A stretch of DNA of 64,000 nt from Allobacillus saliphilus (GCF_018138385.1 NZ_JAGSIE010000020.1:1-64000); one strand, 5' to 3'. Counted from the first letter of the stretch, positions 36,340 through 44,023 are shown. The notes: generated from the letters alone by a model not told the origin. Program-made: numbers and translations.

Positions 36340-36661
36340 TAAAAATTTTAAGATAAAATATTTATATCGAATATATAATAAGTTAGTTACTTTTTAAAAG
36401 TCAAATTATTTGCTGATAGGAAAAAATAATCCTTTAGGTTCATGAAAGTTATGCGCATACTTTAGAGATTGTCAAACTAAATACATAATTCATGCGTTAA
36501 AAATAGAAATTAATGTAAGTTATTCGGGTGTTAATTACTAAAACGACCAAAAAAATTTATTCAACTTTTGAAAGTAGGTAAAATGTTCTGTTTTTTAAAA
36601 ATTGTCAGCTAACAGTTGAATTTAAATCTTGGAATCTTCTAAGGTAGGTACGGTTGCAACT
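36340..36661. other. AT-rich non-coding stretch
   Basis: About 320 bp with very high A+T and no coding pattern between the trp promoter and the small ORF at 36662. A TAAAAT near 36579 might be a -10 element, without a clear -35. No repeat was seen. Confidence 0.55.
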
Positions 36662-36859
36662 ATGGGCTTTAATTGGGCCTATGATGCAAACTTCCTCGGC
36701 TTACAAGATGGTCTCGATTGGGCTGGTCAGCAATTGGACCAAGCGGGAGATTTTGTAGCAGACACTTGGACTTCCGCACAGGAAAAAGTTGACGAAGGAT
36801 TGGAATTTATCGGTGAGAGCCTTAAAAGCGATCTTGATTCGTTAAATCCTTTCACCTAG
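36662..36859 (+). CDS. Orphan toxin-tail-like small ORF
   Basis: A 65-residue frame from ATG 36662 (AAGGTAGG lies 12 nt upstream; the frame extends to TTG 36629). It is acidic and amphipathic, with LGLQDGLDWAGQQLDQAGDF and TWTSAQEKVDEGLEFIGESL, like the C-terminal stretch of LXG-type or TspA-like type VII toxins. It lacks any LXG/WXG N-terminus. The DUF443 and DUF4176 genes just downstream, both known from type VII toxin loci, support this reading. It may be a small protein in its own right. Confidence 0.5.
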   Translation: MGFNWAYDANFLGLQDGLDWAGQQLDQAGDFVADTWTSAQEKVDEGLEFIGESLKSDLDSLNPFT

Positions 36860-36914
36860 CATACAATTTTTCATAACAGATTCGCTAAACTATACACAAA
36901 GGATTGATGGCATA

Positions 36915-37577
36915 ATGAAATGTACCGTACAGGGCGTCTATATGAATCTAAGATATAGAATCGTAACGATTGATGAAAAAGATTACATCATAGATTTAGG
37001 AGATTCTATATGGAAAATTTTATTCCCATTTTTGTATTGGATTCTGCCAAACACGGCTTACCAAGTTAATCATTATGAATTGATCGAAAAAATAAAAGCA
37101 CCGAAAGTAAAACAGAAATCAACAACCCGTGAAGGGCTGCTTGCAGGATTAATTGGGGTGCTATTAGCTAGTTTCCTACAACCATTGATGCGTTTTTTTG
37201 ATGTTGAAGGAACAACACTCATCAATTCATCGATCGTATTGATTTCATTTTTGCTTGTTATATTCGTGTATTTCTATATAAATCAAAAGAATCGAAAAAA
37301 ATTACTTCAAACCGTCAATCTAAAAAAGTATTCGACAATCCGAGTATGGATCAGACCGCAATCATTTAAGTATATGTTCTTTATTTTATTAACCTACTTA
37401 TTCTTTTTTGGATTTACCTTGTTGATGTGGGGTGGATTTATACAAGTAGCAGCTAATGTTCTTATCCTTATATTTGGCATGTTGTTTTTATTTATTGCGT
37501 TATTTACAGGACTTTTAGCAATCGGAGTAGGAGATTACAACGTTAAGATAAAAAGTGATGAAAAAGTAGCTGTGTAA
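36915..37577 (+). CDS. DUF443-type membrane protein, immunity-like
   Basis: A 220-residue membrane protein with five predicted helices (two near residues 75-125 after a 70-residue head with RYRIVTIDEKDYIIDLGDS, and two to three near 155-210), matching DUF443. In S. aureus, DUF443 proteins (TsaI) protect against the membrane-depolarising type VII toxin TspA. Here it follows a toxin-tail-like ORF and precedes a DUF4176 gene. RBS is weak (AAAGGATTG). Role as immunity protein is inferred. Confidence 0.75.
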   Translation: MKCTVQGVYMNLRYRIVTIDEKDYIIDLGDSIWKILFPFLYWILPNTAYQVNHYELIEKIKAPKVKQKSTTREGLLAGLIGVLLASFLQPLMRFFDVEGTTLINSSIVLISFLLVIFVYFYINQKNRKKLLQTVNLKKYSTIRVWIRPQSFKYMFFILLTYLFFFGFTLLMWGGFIQVAANVLILIFGMLFLFIALFTGLLAIGVGDYNVKIKSDEKVAV

Positions 37578-37666
37578 GCTTGATTCATAGAGGAAATGAG
37601 CTGTTATCAATAGAATGGACTTATTCGGTCATTTAATGAATGGATGTGAAAGGGAGGAATAAAACG

Positions 37667-37978
37667 ATGTTACCGATTGGCTCAGTAGTTTACTTAAACG
37701 AAGGTAGGACCAAAATAATGATTTTGAATAGAGGGCCCATTTTTTCTGCCGAAACCCCGGACGCAGCAAGAATCATGTATGATTATTCAGGTTGTTTATA
37801 TCCGCAAGGCCTTGATCCAAACAATGTGTTTTATTTCAACGAAGAGAATATTGACAAGGTTTTATATGAAGGTTATAAAGATGAAGAGGAAGATCGGTTT
37901 CAAGAAGTATACCATCATTGGATAGAGGAAAATAAAACATCCATTAAAAAAGGAACGGTCCCAGGACCATTAAGGTAA
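37667..37978 (+). CDS. DUF4176 protein
   Basis: A 103-residue protein opening MLPIGSVVYLNEGRTKIMIL and continuing with DYSGCLYPQGL and FYFNEENIDKVLYEGYKDEE, the pattern of DUF4176. These small soluble proteins are found in type VII secretion/LXG toxin loci of Firmicutes; their role is not settled. ATG 37667 is supported by GGGAGG 11 nt upstream; the frame from 37640 includes that RBS. Confidence 0.85.
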   Translation: MLPIGSVVYLNEGRTKIMILNRGPIFSAETPDAARIMYDYSGCLYPQGLDPNNVFYFNEENIDKVLYEGYKDEEEDRFQEVYHHWIEENKTSIKKGTVPGPLR

Positions 37979-38002
37979 ATAATTGGTGACGAAAGGAAGT
38001 AT

Positions 38003-38410
38003 ATGTTGGAGGACTACAAAGTAGGTCGATGGAAGGAACTTTTTGAAGCCTTCGAGAAAGCTTTTTTCTTGTTGACGAATGAAGTTGAAAAAGAAATAAC
38101 GAGTATATCTGAAGCTGCCACTCTCGTTCACTTTCATGAGATGTGCCTGGAACATGCACGAAAAACGTTATACGGTTATTTAGATGCAAAGGGCATATCG
38201 GTTAAGACACCAAGGCAAGCGATTAAAGAAAGTTCAAAATTAGGTGTTCTTGCGAATGAGAAATCGTGGAACCGTGCGTTTAATCGGCGCAACCTAGGGT
38301 ACTTCTTATTTACGGAAAAAGTAGAGAAAGAAATGGTGAAGGATATAAAAGAAGAGTACTATCCAATGTACACAGATTTACAACAAAGAATGAGAGAAGA
38401 AATGGAGTGA
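38003..38410 (+). CDS. HI0074/HEPN-like helical protein
   Basis: A 135-residue all-helical protein resembling the nucleotidyltransferase substrate-binding family (HI0074, HEPN-related): a leading LEDYKVGRWKELFEAFEKAF helix, TPRQAIKESSKLGVLANEKSW in the middle and RRNLGYFLFTEKVEKEMVKD near residues 95-115. The usual R-N-x4-6-H catalytic motif has RNLGYF without the His, and no nucleotidyltransferase (MNT) gene is next to it. RBS AAAGGAAG precedes ATG 38003. It starts 25 nt after the DUF4176 gene. Confidence 0.72.
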   Translation: MLEDYKVGRWKELFEAFEKAFFLLTNEVEKEITSISEAATLVHFHEMCLEHARKTLYGYLDAKGISVKTPRQAIKESSKLGVLANEKSWNRAFNRRNLGYFLFTEKVEKEMVKDIKEEYYPMYTDLQQRMREEME

Positions 38411-38438
38411 AGTTCACTTCATATCAAGATGTATGCGT

Positions 38439-38480
38439 AAAGGCTGGACAAAGCGTTGCTCTTTGTCCGAGCCTTTTTCT
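38439..38480 (+). terminator. Terminator of the DUF443-DUF4176-HEPN group
   Basis: AGGCTGGACAAAG (38441-38453) pairs with CTTTGTCCGAGCCT (38461-38474) with one bulge, followed by TTTTTCT. Confidence 0.88.
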
Positions 38481-38513
38481 ATTTGTCGTTTTTTTACGAC
38501 TATTGGTGCTAAT

Positions 38514-38921
38514 TCAGTCGCTTCGTTCATTGATCTTTACGTAAAAGTTTCTATTCCGTGGCCCATCAAATTCACAGAAGTAAATTCCTTGCCATGTACC
38601 TAATAAGATTTCTCGGTTATCGATAATAATGAATTGTGAAGTGCCGACTGTGCTCGTTTTCATATGTGCCGCGGTATTCCCTTCAGCATGTCGATCGAGT
38701 TCATGTGCCCATGGGAATATTTCATCAAAGCGTCTCAGCATATCCGTTTTAACATCTGGGTCGGCATTTTCGTTAATTGTAATGCCGGCAGTTGTGTGAG
38801 CAGAGTATACAACTGCACTTCCGTTAATTACTTGTTCTTCTATAATGAAATCTTGCACTAGTTTGGTAATGTCGACCATCTCGCTATGATGCTCTGTTTG
38901 AATGGAAAATTTTCGTAACAT
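38514..38921 (-). CDS. yjbQ: UPF0047 family protein YjbQ
   Basis: A 135-residue protein of the secondary thiamine-phosphate synthase YjbQ family. Signature parts are [21 protein letters not shown] (with the conserved His and Glu, about 42-62), [16 protein letters not shown] and [18 protein letters not shown]. The E. coli protein has weak thiamine phosphate synthase activity; the true role is open. ATG 38921 follows AAAGGAGT; an 11-codon upstream extension has no RBS. Confidence 0.9.
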   Translation of the reverse strand: MLRKFSIQTEHHSEMVDITKLVQDFIIEEQVINGSAVVYSAHTTAGITINENADPDVKTDMLRRFDEIFPWAHELDRHAEGNTAAHMKTSTVGTSQFIIIDNREILLGTWQGIYFCEFDGPRNRNFYVKINERSD

Positions 38922-38977
38922 CGTCAAACTCCTTTCAAAATGGTGATTGTACACATATGCATAAGCCGTGTCTATGT

Positions 38978-39032
38978 AAACCTAACGATGCATTGAAGGA
39001 AAGCTCCTTTTCCAAAATCGTTAGGTTTTTTG
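38978..39032. other. Long hairpin between yjbQ and a small gene
   Basis: AACCTAACGAT (38979-38989) pairs with ATCGTTAGGTT (39017-39027); an inner pairing AAGGAAAGCTCC/TTTTCC-like part may extend it. The T tract (TTTTTT) is on the plus strand, although no plus-strand gene ends here. On the minus strand it lies between the 22-codon ORF and yjbQ. Confidence 0.6.
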
Positions 39033-39037
39033 GTTTA

Positions 39038-39106
39038 TTAAATTAAAGATAGAATTAAACTGATCACTACAATAGCACCAATAATCATTAAAATCGTACG
39101 TAACAT
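39038..39106 (-). CDS. Candidate 22-residue membrane peptide
   Basis: ATG 39106 opens a 22-codon frame that encodes a single hydrophobic helix, MLRTILMIIGAIVVISLILS plus two residues. AAAGGATGGTGATG lies just upstream and can act as RBS. Tiny membrane proteins like this occur in Bacillus, but the assignment rests only on composition, RBS and the downstream hairpin. Confidence 0.45.
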   Translation of the reverse strand: MLRTILMIIGAIVVISLILSLI

Positions 39107-39215
39107 ACCATCACCATCCTTTTGTAGAATGCTCACAAGTCAATCCCCTCAATCAATGAAGTGTAAACATCTTTTCGCAAGGAAATGGGGTGGTGAAGTT
39201 TAGTTACTATTCCTT

Positions 39216-39542
39216 TCAATTTTGTTTTTTGAGTGGTTCTGTGAAATGGTCTTCTTCTTCATCAGCCAACCGCACAAAATATGGGTAGAGGGTAATGTAT
39301 GTAAGAAGTAGCAGTCCCCATAGAAGAAAAATCAACACCGGCGAAAGGCTGGTTAACGGTAATAGAATAGGAAGAAGCAAAGGTGATGTAAAAATCATAA
39401 GTCTACAACGGGAGTTTTTCGTGATAAATTGACTTGATTGGCATTTTGGACAAGGAATGCGAGTATCCAAGCGGAGTGAGGCTTGCCATGTTTCTTTCCA
39501 TGTCCATTTTTGTTTACAGACCGAACATGCGGGTAAGCGCAT
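39216..39542 (-). CDS. Membrane zinc-ribbon protein (TIGR04104-like)
   Basis: A 108-residue protein with an N-terminal zinc ribbon, CSVC at residues 6-9 and CPKC at 31-34, followed by two adjacent membrane helices (about 52-90) and an acidic tail. This matches a family of small membrane zinc-finger proteins of Bacillus (TIGR04104) with unknown role. ATG 39542 follows GGAGGGT. It starts 15 bp downstream of the csaA stop and likely shares its transcript. Confidence 0.8.
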   Translation of the reverse strand: MRLPACSVCKQKWTWKETWQASLRLDTRIPCPKCQSSQFITKNSRCRLMIFTSPLLLPILLPLTSLSPVLIFLLWGLLLLTYITLYPYFVRLADEEEDHFTEPLKKQN

Positions 39543-39557
39543 ACTTAACCCTCCTAA

Positions 39558-39887
39558 CTATAAAACTTTCGTGCCATTCGGAACGTTTTCATCCGGCTTT
39601 AACAACACGACATCACCCTGCTCAGGTACACCTCCGATGACAAGCACTTCAGACTTGAACCCAGCGATTCGCAGTGGCTCAAAACCTGTGACGGCAACGA
39701 CTTGTCGACCGATCATAACATCTGGTGAATAGCGCTTCGTAATTTGTGCAGAAGATTGTTTCGTACCAAGCTCACCAAAATCAATCCATAGCTTGATTGC
39801 AGGCTTTCGGGCTTCGTCAAAACTTTCCGCAGCTGTTACTGTTCCGATTCGAATATCTAAAGCGTGGAAATCATTAAAGTCTGGCAT
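39558..39887 (-). CDS. csaA: CsaA tRNA-binding chaperone-like protein
   Basis: A 109-residue OB-fold protein of the EMAP/Trbp111 type: LDIRIGTVTAAESFDEARKPAIK at the start, SSAQITKRYSP, the central IGRQVVAVTGFEP and VLVIGGVPEQGDVVLL. CsaA was described as a secretion-related chaperone in B. subtilis and shows tRNA-binding-like structure. ATG 39887 follows AAAAGGAG; the longer frame to 40004 includes a terminator and has no RBS. Confidence 0.93.
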   Translation of the reverse strand: MPDFNDFHALDIRIGTVTAAESFDEARKPAIKLWIDFGELGTKQSSAQITKRYSPDVMIGRQVVAVTGFEPLRIAGFKSEVLVIGGVPEQGDVVLLKPDENVPNGTKVL

Positions 39888-39951
39888 GATCAAAAACTCC
39901 TTTTGATATGGCTTATTGTCATTATTCTTTATTATAGCAAAAATGATATAC

Positions 39952-39984
39952 AAAAAAACCCAAACCAAAATTGGTATGGGTAAA
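39952..39984 (-). terminator. Terminator of the lipoprotein gene at 39988
   Basis: On the minus strand ACCCATACCAA pairs with TTGGTTTGGGT (plus 39971-39981 and 39958-39968), followed by TTTTTTTG. Confidence 0.85.
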
Positions 39985-39987
39985 CAA

Positions 39988-40452
39988 CTATTGAATTTCT
40001 TCAACGATGACCGGTTTATTTTTTTGTAAGTCGATTAACTTTAGAAGAGCGTTTCTTTTTACGTAAACTGATTTATACAACTGCTTTTCATCATTTGTGA
40101 AAATAATGACTCTCTTACCAGGATGGTCAATGATGACATGCAATGTATAGGAATCGATATCAATCTCCTTCAATAACCGGTCCATTTCTATAAATTCCTC
40201 AAGATTACTAGGCTCAGAAGCTTCGGTGAGCTCTACTTCGGTTGCCGGTTGAAAATCTGATTGATCGACAGACTCTTGAGTACCGTTTTGATTCGGTTGG
40301 GACTCGTTAGATTCGTTAGACGCACTCTTTTCCTGCTCTGCTTCAGTCTCTTTATCTTTTGCAGTAACTTCGGAGTCTGTTGGTTGATCATCACTACAGG
40401 CTACCAACGCAATAATCATGGTCAGTAGCAAAACGATTAGCTTCTGATTCAT
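39988..40452 (-). CDS. Lipoprotein of unknown function
   Basis: A 154-residue lipoprotein: MNQKLIVLLLTMIIALVACS has lipobox LVAC with Cys at residue 19. A 65-residue linker rich in Glu, Ser, Asn and Gln follows, then a compact C-terminal domain (about 90-154) with HVIIDHPGKRVIIFTNDEKQ. I recognise no family. RBS GGAGAG precedes ATG 40452; it ends in its own terminator. Confidence 0.8.
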   Translation of the reverse strand: MNQKLIVLLLTMIIALVACSDDQPTDSEVTAKDKETEAEQEKSASNESNESQPNQNGTQESVDQSDFQPATEVELTEASEPSNLEEFIEMDRLLKEIDIDSYTLHVIIDHPGKRVIIFTNDEKQLYKSVYVKRNALLKLIDLQKNKPVIVEEIQ

Positions 40453-40586
40453 CTTTTCTCTCCTTTACTGTCTATGGCTGTAAATTAATCATAAATGTGT
40501 TATTGTCTTGTTTACCCGAATATAGCCCTCGTATCACCATTGTAAAGAAATTTTAATTTAATAGAGCGAAGGGGATGTCGGTAATG

Positions 40587-40615
40587 TTGCGATGGACATT
40601 GATTTATGGTACAAT
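40587..40615 (+). promoter_or_regulatory. Sigma-A promoter of trhO
   Basis: TTGCGA (40587-40592), 17 nt, TACAAT (40610-40615). The next 100 bp are an AT-rich leader with no gene. Confidence 0.6.
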
Positions 40616-40717
40616 ATCTGATTGGAAGGAAGATATTTATTTTTATAAACATATACTTCATATGCTTATGAAAGACATCTTTCCATTAAAAAATTATCAT
40701 TGCAAGGTGGTTTTGAC

Positions 40718-41698
40718 ATGGAAAAAGAAGCATATCGTGTTTTGCTTTACTACAAGTATGTAACAATTGAAAATCCAGAGGAATACGTTGATGAACATTT
40801 GACGTTCTGTAAGGATTTAGGGTTAAAAGGAAGAATTTTAATTGCGGAGGAAGGTATTAACGGTACCGTTTCCGGTACAGTTGAACAAACGCAAAAGTAT
40901 ATGGATACGATGCATGCCGACCCGCGATTCAAAGATATGGTTTTTAAAATTGATGAATCTGATGGGCATGCATTCAAAAAGATGCATGTAAGACATCGCG
41001 ACGAGCTCGTAACACTTCGACTTGGTGAAGAAGACACTGACCCAACCGAAGAAACAGCTGAATTTCTAGAACCAAAGGAATTTTACGAAGAGTTACAACG
41101 AGATGATGTCGTTGTCTTAGACGCAAGAAATGATTATGAATATGATCTCGGACACTTCCGTGGAGCAATACGCCCGGATATTCGCTCGTTCCGTGAATTG
41201 CCTGAATGGGTCCGCGAAAATAAAGATAAGCTTGAAGGAAAACGTGTACTGACTTATTGTACAGGCGGTATTCGTTGTGAAAAATTCACTGGATGGCTGA
41301 AAAAGGAAGGCATTGATGATGTTGGTCAATTACACGGTGGAATTGTCACTTATGGACAAGACCCTGAGGTAAAGGGAGAGCTGTGGGATGGCCAATGTTA
41401 CGTATTTGATGAGCGAATCAGTGTGCCGATTAACCAAGTGAAACATGTCGTGGTCGGTCGTGATTATTTCACTGGAGAGCCATGTGAACGCTATGTAAAC
41501 TGTGCCAATCCTGAATGTAATGAACAAATCATTATGTCTGAAGAAAGTGAACATTTCTATATGAGAAGCTGTTCACATGAATGCCGTGTGCATCCAAGGA
41601 ACCGTTACGCCATTGAGCATAAAATGACGGACGAAGAAATTGATGAAAAGCTTCAAGCAATAGAAGAACAAAAACATGCAAAGAAACAAGCCCAATAG
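40718..41698 (+). CDS. trhO: tRNA U34 hydroxylase TrhO (rhodanese family)
   Basis: Oxygen-dependent tRNA uridine hydroxylase that makes 5-hydroxyuridine at wobble U34. 326 residues: N-terminal acylphosphatase-like domain ([17 protein letters not shown], about 38-54), central rhodanese domain with the active Cys in [13 protein letters not shown] (about residue 180), and a C-terminal Cys cluster (CANPECNEQ and CSHECR). ATG 40718 follows AAGGTGG. Single gene with its own promoter and terminator. Confidence 0.93.
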   Translation: MEKEAYRVLLYYKYVTIENPEEYVDEHLTFCKDLGLKGRILIAEEGINGTVSGTVEQTQKYMDTMHADPRFKDMVFKIDESDGHAFKKMHVRHRDELVTLRLGEEDTDPTEETAEFLEPKEFYEELQRDDVVVLDARNDYEYDLGHFRGAIRPDIRSFRELPEWVRENKDKLEGKRVLTYCTGGIRCEKFTGWLKKEGIDDVGQLHGGIVTYGQDPEVKGELWDGQCYVFDERISVPINQVKHVVVGRDYFTGEPCERYVNCANPECNEQIIMSEESEHFYMRSCSHECRVHPRNRYAIEHKMTDEEIDEKLQAIEEQKHAKKQAQ

Positions 41699-41708
41699 TA
41701 TTTATATA

Positions 41709-41743
41709 GCAACCGAATCACCAATAGGTGGTTCGGTTTTTTG
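41709..41743 (+). terminator. Terminator of trhO
   Basis: AACCGAATCACC (41711-41722) pairs with GGTGGTTCGGTT (41727-41738), followed by TTTTGA. Confidence 0.9.
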
Positions 41744-41825
41744 AATATGAGGGAAGGGAATTAAGTAGTAGTACCTAAAATTTAATTGAGGATAGAATTC
41801 CATTTAGAGAAAGGAGTATGTAACT

Positions 41826-42476
41826 ATGAAAACGCTTGTCGTTGGAGCGAATGGGCAGATTGGTAGGCATGTAACGCAATTGCTCAAAGAAGCAGGGAAC
41901 CATGAAGCTGTTGCGATGATTCGAAGCGAAGAGCAAAAAGACTATTTTGAGTCAAAAGGTATACAAACGACCGTAGCAGACCTACTCGATTCAGTAGAGT
42001 CATTGAAACAAACTGTTGAAGGATTTGATGCAATCATTTTCACAGCCGGTTCGGGACCAAAAACAGGAGCAGATATGACATTAAGAGTCGATTTGGATGG
42101 CGCGACTAAAATGATTAAGGCAGCGGAAGTTGCGGGCGTTAACAGATTTTTAATGGTCAGTGCTTTTCAAGCAAATAATCGAGAAAATTGGAATGAAAAA
42201 ATCGCTCATTACTATGTAGCAAAGCATTTTGCTGACGAAGAGCTAAAACGAAGTAAGTTGGCTTATACAATCGTAAAGCCTGGAGGACTTATTAATGATC
42301 CAGGTACGGCTAAAATTAAGATAGGTAGTAAGGATATCATTGAACGAGGTACGGTGTCCCGTGAAGATGTCGCACGCGTGCTTGTAGCTTGTTTGGATAA
42401 GAAGTCGACTGAATATAAAAGTTTTGATTTAATATCTGGTGATCAAGGAGTCGAGGATGCTCTCGATCAGTTGTAA
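41826..42476 (+). CDS. NAD(P)-binding atypical SDR, YhfK-like
   Basis: A 216-residue Rossmann protein of the NAD(P)H-binding atypical short-chain dehydrogenase group. The nucleotide-binding motif is VVGANGQIGRHV (residues 5-16); FTAGSGPKTGADMTLRVDLDG and YTIVKPGGLINDPGT follow. It is close to B. subtilis YhfK; the substrate is unknown. RBS AAAGGAG precedes ATG 41826. Repeat array E follows 140 bp after the stop. Confidence 0.88.
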   Translation: MKTLVVGANGQIGRHVTQLLKEAGNHEAVAMIRSEEQKDYFESKGIQTTVADLLDSVESLKQTVEGFDAIIFTAGSGPKTGADMTLRVDLDGATKMIKAAEVAGVNRFLMVSAFQANNRENWNEKIAHYYVAKHFADEELKRSKLAYTIVKPGGLINDPGTAKIKIGSKDIIERGTVSREDVARVLVACLDKKSTEYKSFDLISGDQGVEDALDQL

Positions 42477-42615
42477 AGAAGTGATGATTGTGACTTAGAT
42501 AAAAGTGTCAATCCTCAATTAGTCAAGTCAACTCGTTCTGGGTTATAGATTAAGAGAGATTCCACAATAAACGCAATTGTCTTCAATGTAATGCGGAATA
42601 GTTCATCTAGTAATT

Positions 42616-42825
42616 AACACTGAAGGAAAGCAAATTAATGTTGAAGGACCACGATTTAATGTTGAAGAATTGCAAATTAATGTTGAAGAACCGCAGATTA
42701 ATGTTGAAGAACTTCAAATTAATGTTGAAGGAGCACCGATTAATGTTGAAGAGCCGCAAATTAATGTTGAAGAAATATACAATAACACTGAAGAAGTGCG
42801 AATTAATACTGAACGTTGAATACTA
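42616..42825. repeat. Array E: ten 21-bp intergenic repeats
   Basis: Ten units of exactly 21 bp start at 42616 and repeat to 42805. The core is AATGTTGAAG (end units AACACTGAAG and AATACTGAAC); the following 11 bases vary, often ending in ATT. It lies between converging genes. A 62-codon plus frame with 7-residue repeats is a by-product. The rest of 42477-43008 has only the hairpin at 42941 and an 8-codon frame at 42906 that I do not call a gene. Confidence 0.94.
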
Positions 42826-42940
42826 ACCTATCCGGGCCGTTTGAATAACGCGAACTGAATAACCACCTCATTCAAACAAAATGCTAATTTTAGGGAGTTG
42901 GAACCATGACTGTGAAAAGCGAAGTGTTTTAACGAAGCGA

Positions 42941-42990
42941 AAAATAACACCCGTACGATAAACTCTAATCATCGTACGGGTGTTTTGCAA
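42941..42990. terminator. Bidirectional terminator before the cupin gene
   Basis: AACACCCGTACGAT (42946-42959) pairs perfectly with ATCGTACGGGTGTT (42971-42984). TTTTGC follows on the plus strand and ATTTTTCG on the minus strand. It ends the cupin transcript and shields it from array E. Confidence 0.88.
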
Positions 42991-43008
42991 TCTCACTATC
43001 GAAAAAAT

Positions 43009-43434
43009 CTACTCGTGATTATGGTGCTCTTCAGCTTCCATACCAATCGCTCTTGTTTCATGAACGGTACCGTGTGGATGTTCTGGCGGTGCATAAATGG
43101 AATATAGTTTTAAGGGCTTGTCCCCTTTGTTGGTGACATTATGCCACTTGCCTGCAGGTACAAGAACGACATCATCATGTCCTACTTTTTTCTCAAAATC
43201 TAGATTGTCTTTGCTGTCACCCATTTGGCAAAGGCCTTCGCCTTCTTCGATGCGTAAGAATTGGTCGATGTGATTGTGGACTTCCAATCCGATGTCCTCA
43301 CCGACAGCGATACTCATTAACGTTACCTGTAGATTTTTCCCTGTCCAAAGCGCTGTCCGATAGTTCTCGTTTTGTTTCGTGGCTTCCTCAATATCTGTCA
43401 CGAATGGGTTTGCTCCATAATCTTTTAACTCCAT
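43009..43434 (-). CDS. Cupin-domain protein
   Basis: A 141-residue single-cupin protein. The two cupin motifs are GLEVHNHIDQFLRIEEGEG (G-x4-H-x-H-x3-4-E, about 49-67) and VPAGKWHNVTNKG (P-x-G-x2-H-x3-N, about 92-104), enough to bind one metal. A His-rich tail (EHPHGTVHETR, EEHHNHE) is notable. Function unknown; a PerR-type box sits just upstream, which suggests a link to peroxide stress or metals. Confidence 0.88.
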   Translation of the reverse strand: MELKDYGANPFVTDIEEATKQNENYRTALWTGKNLQVTLMSIAVGEDIGLEVHNHIDQFLRIEEGEGLCQMGDSKDNLDFEKKVGHDDVVLVPAGKWHNVTNKGDKPLKLYSIYAPPEHPHGTVHETRAIGMEAEEHHNHE

Positions 43435-43449
43435 ATAAATCCTCCTTAT

Positions 43450-43464
43450 TTATAATGATTATAA
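43450..43464 (-). promoter_or_regulatory. Perfect PerR box upstream of the cupin gene
   Basis: TTATAATGATTATAA is a 7-1-7 inverted repeat identical to the PerR consensus TTATAATNATTATAA. It lies 15-30 nt before the cupin start codon on the minus strand, so a bound repressor would block the gene. The other Fur-family boxes (Fur, Zur) match less well. Confidence 0.75.
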
Positions 43465-43479
43465 TTAAAACCTAACTAT

Positions 43480-43497
43480 AATTAATGTACATTAATT
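43480..43497. promoter_or_regulatory. 18-bp perfect palindrome between cupin and channel genes
   Basis: AATTAATGTACATTAATT is an exact palindrome, 16 bp from the PerR box and just after the end of the channel gene. It could be a second operator; no regulator is recognised. Confidence 0.45.
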
Positions 43498-43513
43498 ATT
43501 GAAAAGATACAAT

Positions 43514-43909
43514 TTATTTGGACTCTTTTTGGCCCAATGCCGTCAAAAAATAAGCCGTAGGTAATAAAAATCCGAGCGAGGCTTGAATTAATGAAAAGAA
43601 GCGACTAATCCCAACAGGTACATAATCGCCATACCCGACTGATAGCATGGTAACACCACTATAATATAGTGTATTCCAGAAAGTCGTTTCAACTGGTTCA
43701 TTCGTCGAATTTTTCATTAATGATGTACCCTGTAGACCGATAGCATAATAAAGAAGTGCAAATGCTACAGTGATAATAGATAATACGAAAAATAGTTTAA
43801 TGAACAATGCTAAATGAAAATAACTTTTTTTATACGATTTATTGGTGAAAAAGTAAAACAGATTAACAACTATTACTAATAATGCGATTACGATGAGGAT
43901 TGTCGTCAT
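43514..43909 (-). CDS. Two-helix potassium channel
   Basis: A 131-residue ion-channel protein (Ion_trans_2). Two to three N-terminal helices precede the pore, with selectivity filter SVGYGD in GVTMLSVGYGDYVP (about residues 93-107) and a last helix at 110-127. There is no RCK domain, so gating may rely on a partner or voltage. ATG 43909 has GGGGGTGG upstream; the frame to 43939 has no RBS. It lies upstream of the cupin gene on the same strand. Confidence 0.88.
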   Translation of the reverse strand: MTTILIVIALLVIVVNLFYFFTNKSYKKSYFHLALFIKLFFVLSIITVAFALLYYAIGLQGTSLMKNSTNEPVETTFWNTLYYSGVTMLSVGYGDYVPVGISRFFSLIQASLGFLLPTAYFLTALGQKESK

Positions 43910-43973
43910 GGTCGGCCACCCCCTAAGTAAATAGTTCACTAAAAGATGGATTGTTAAACCACAAAAACAACCC

Positions 43974-44023
43974 TTGACCAGAGTGGTCTATATATGGTAA
44001 CTTTGATAGACCGTAGTGGTCGA
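43974..44023 (+). promoter_or_regulatory. Two TetR-type operators
   Basis: GACCAGAGTGGTC (43976-43988) and GACCGTAGTGGTC (44009-44021) are inverted repeats of the same pattern, 33 bp apart centre to centre (about three helical turns). They precede the TetR gene and its ABC exporter and are probably the TetR binding sites. The first overlaps a TTGACC -35-like element. Confidence 0.75.

Noticed and set aside
40575-40763. 62-codon ORF upstream of trhO
   Set aside because: It contains the trhO promoter and overlaps the trhO start; composition is not protein-like.
42638-42826. 62-codon ORF made of 7-residue repeats
   Set aside because: Direct translation of array E; no RBS, and the array sequence has the same structure as arrays where no long frame exists.
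42906-42932. Eight-codon frame after array E
   Set aside because: Too short, and the putative RBS is weak; no support that it is translated.
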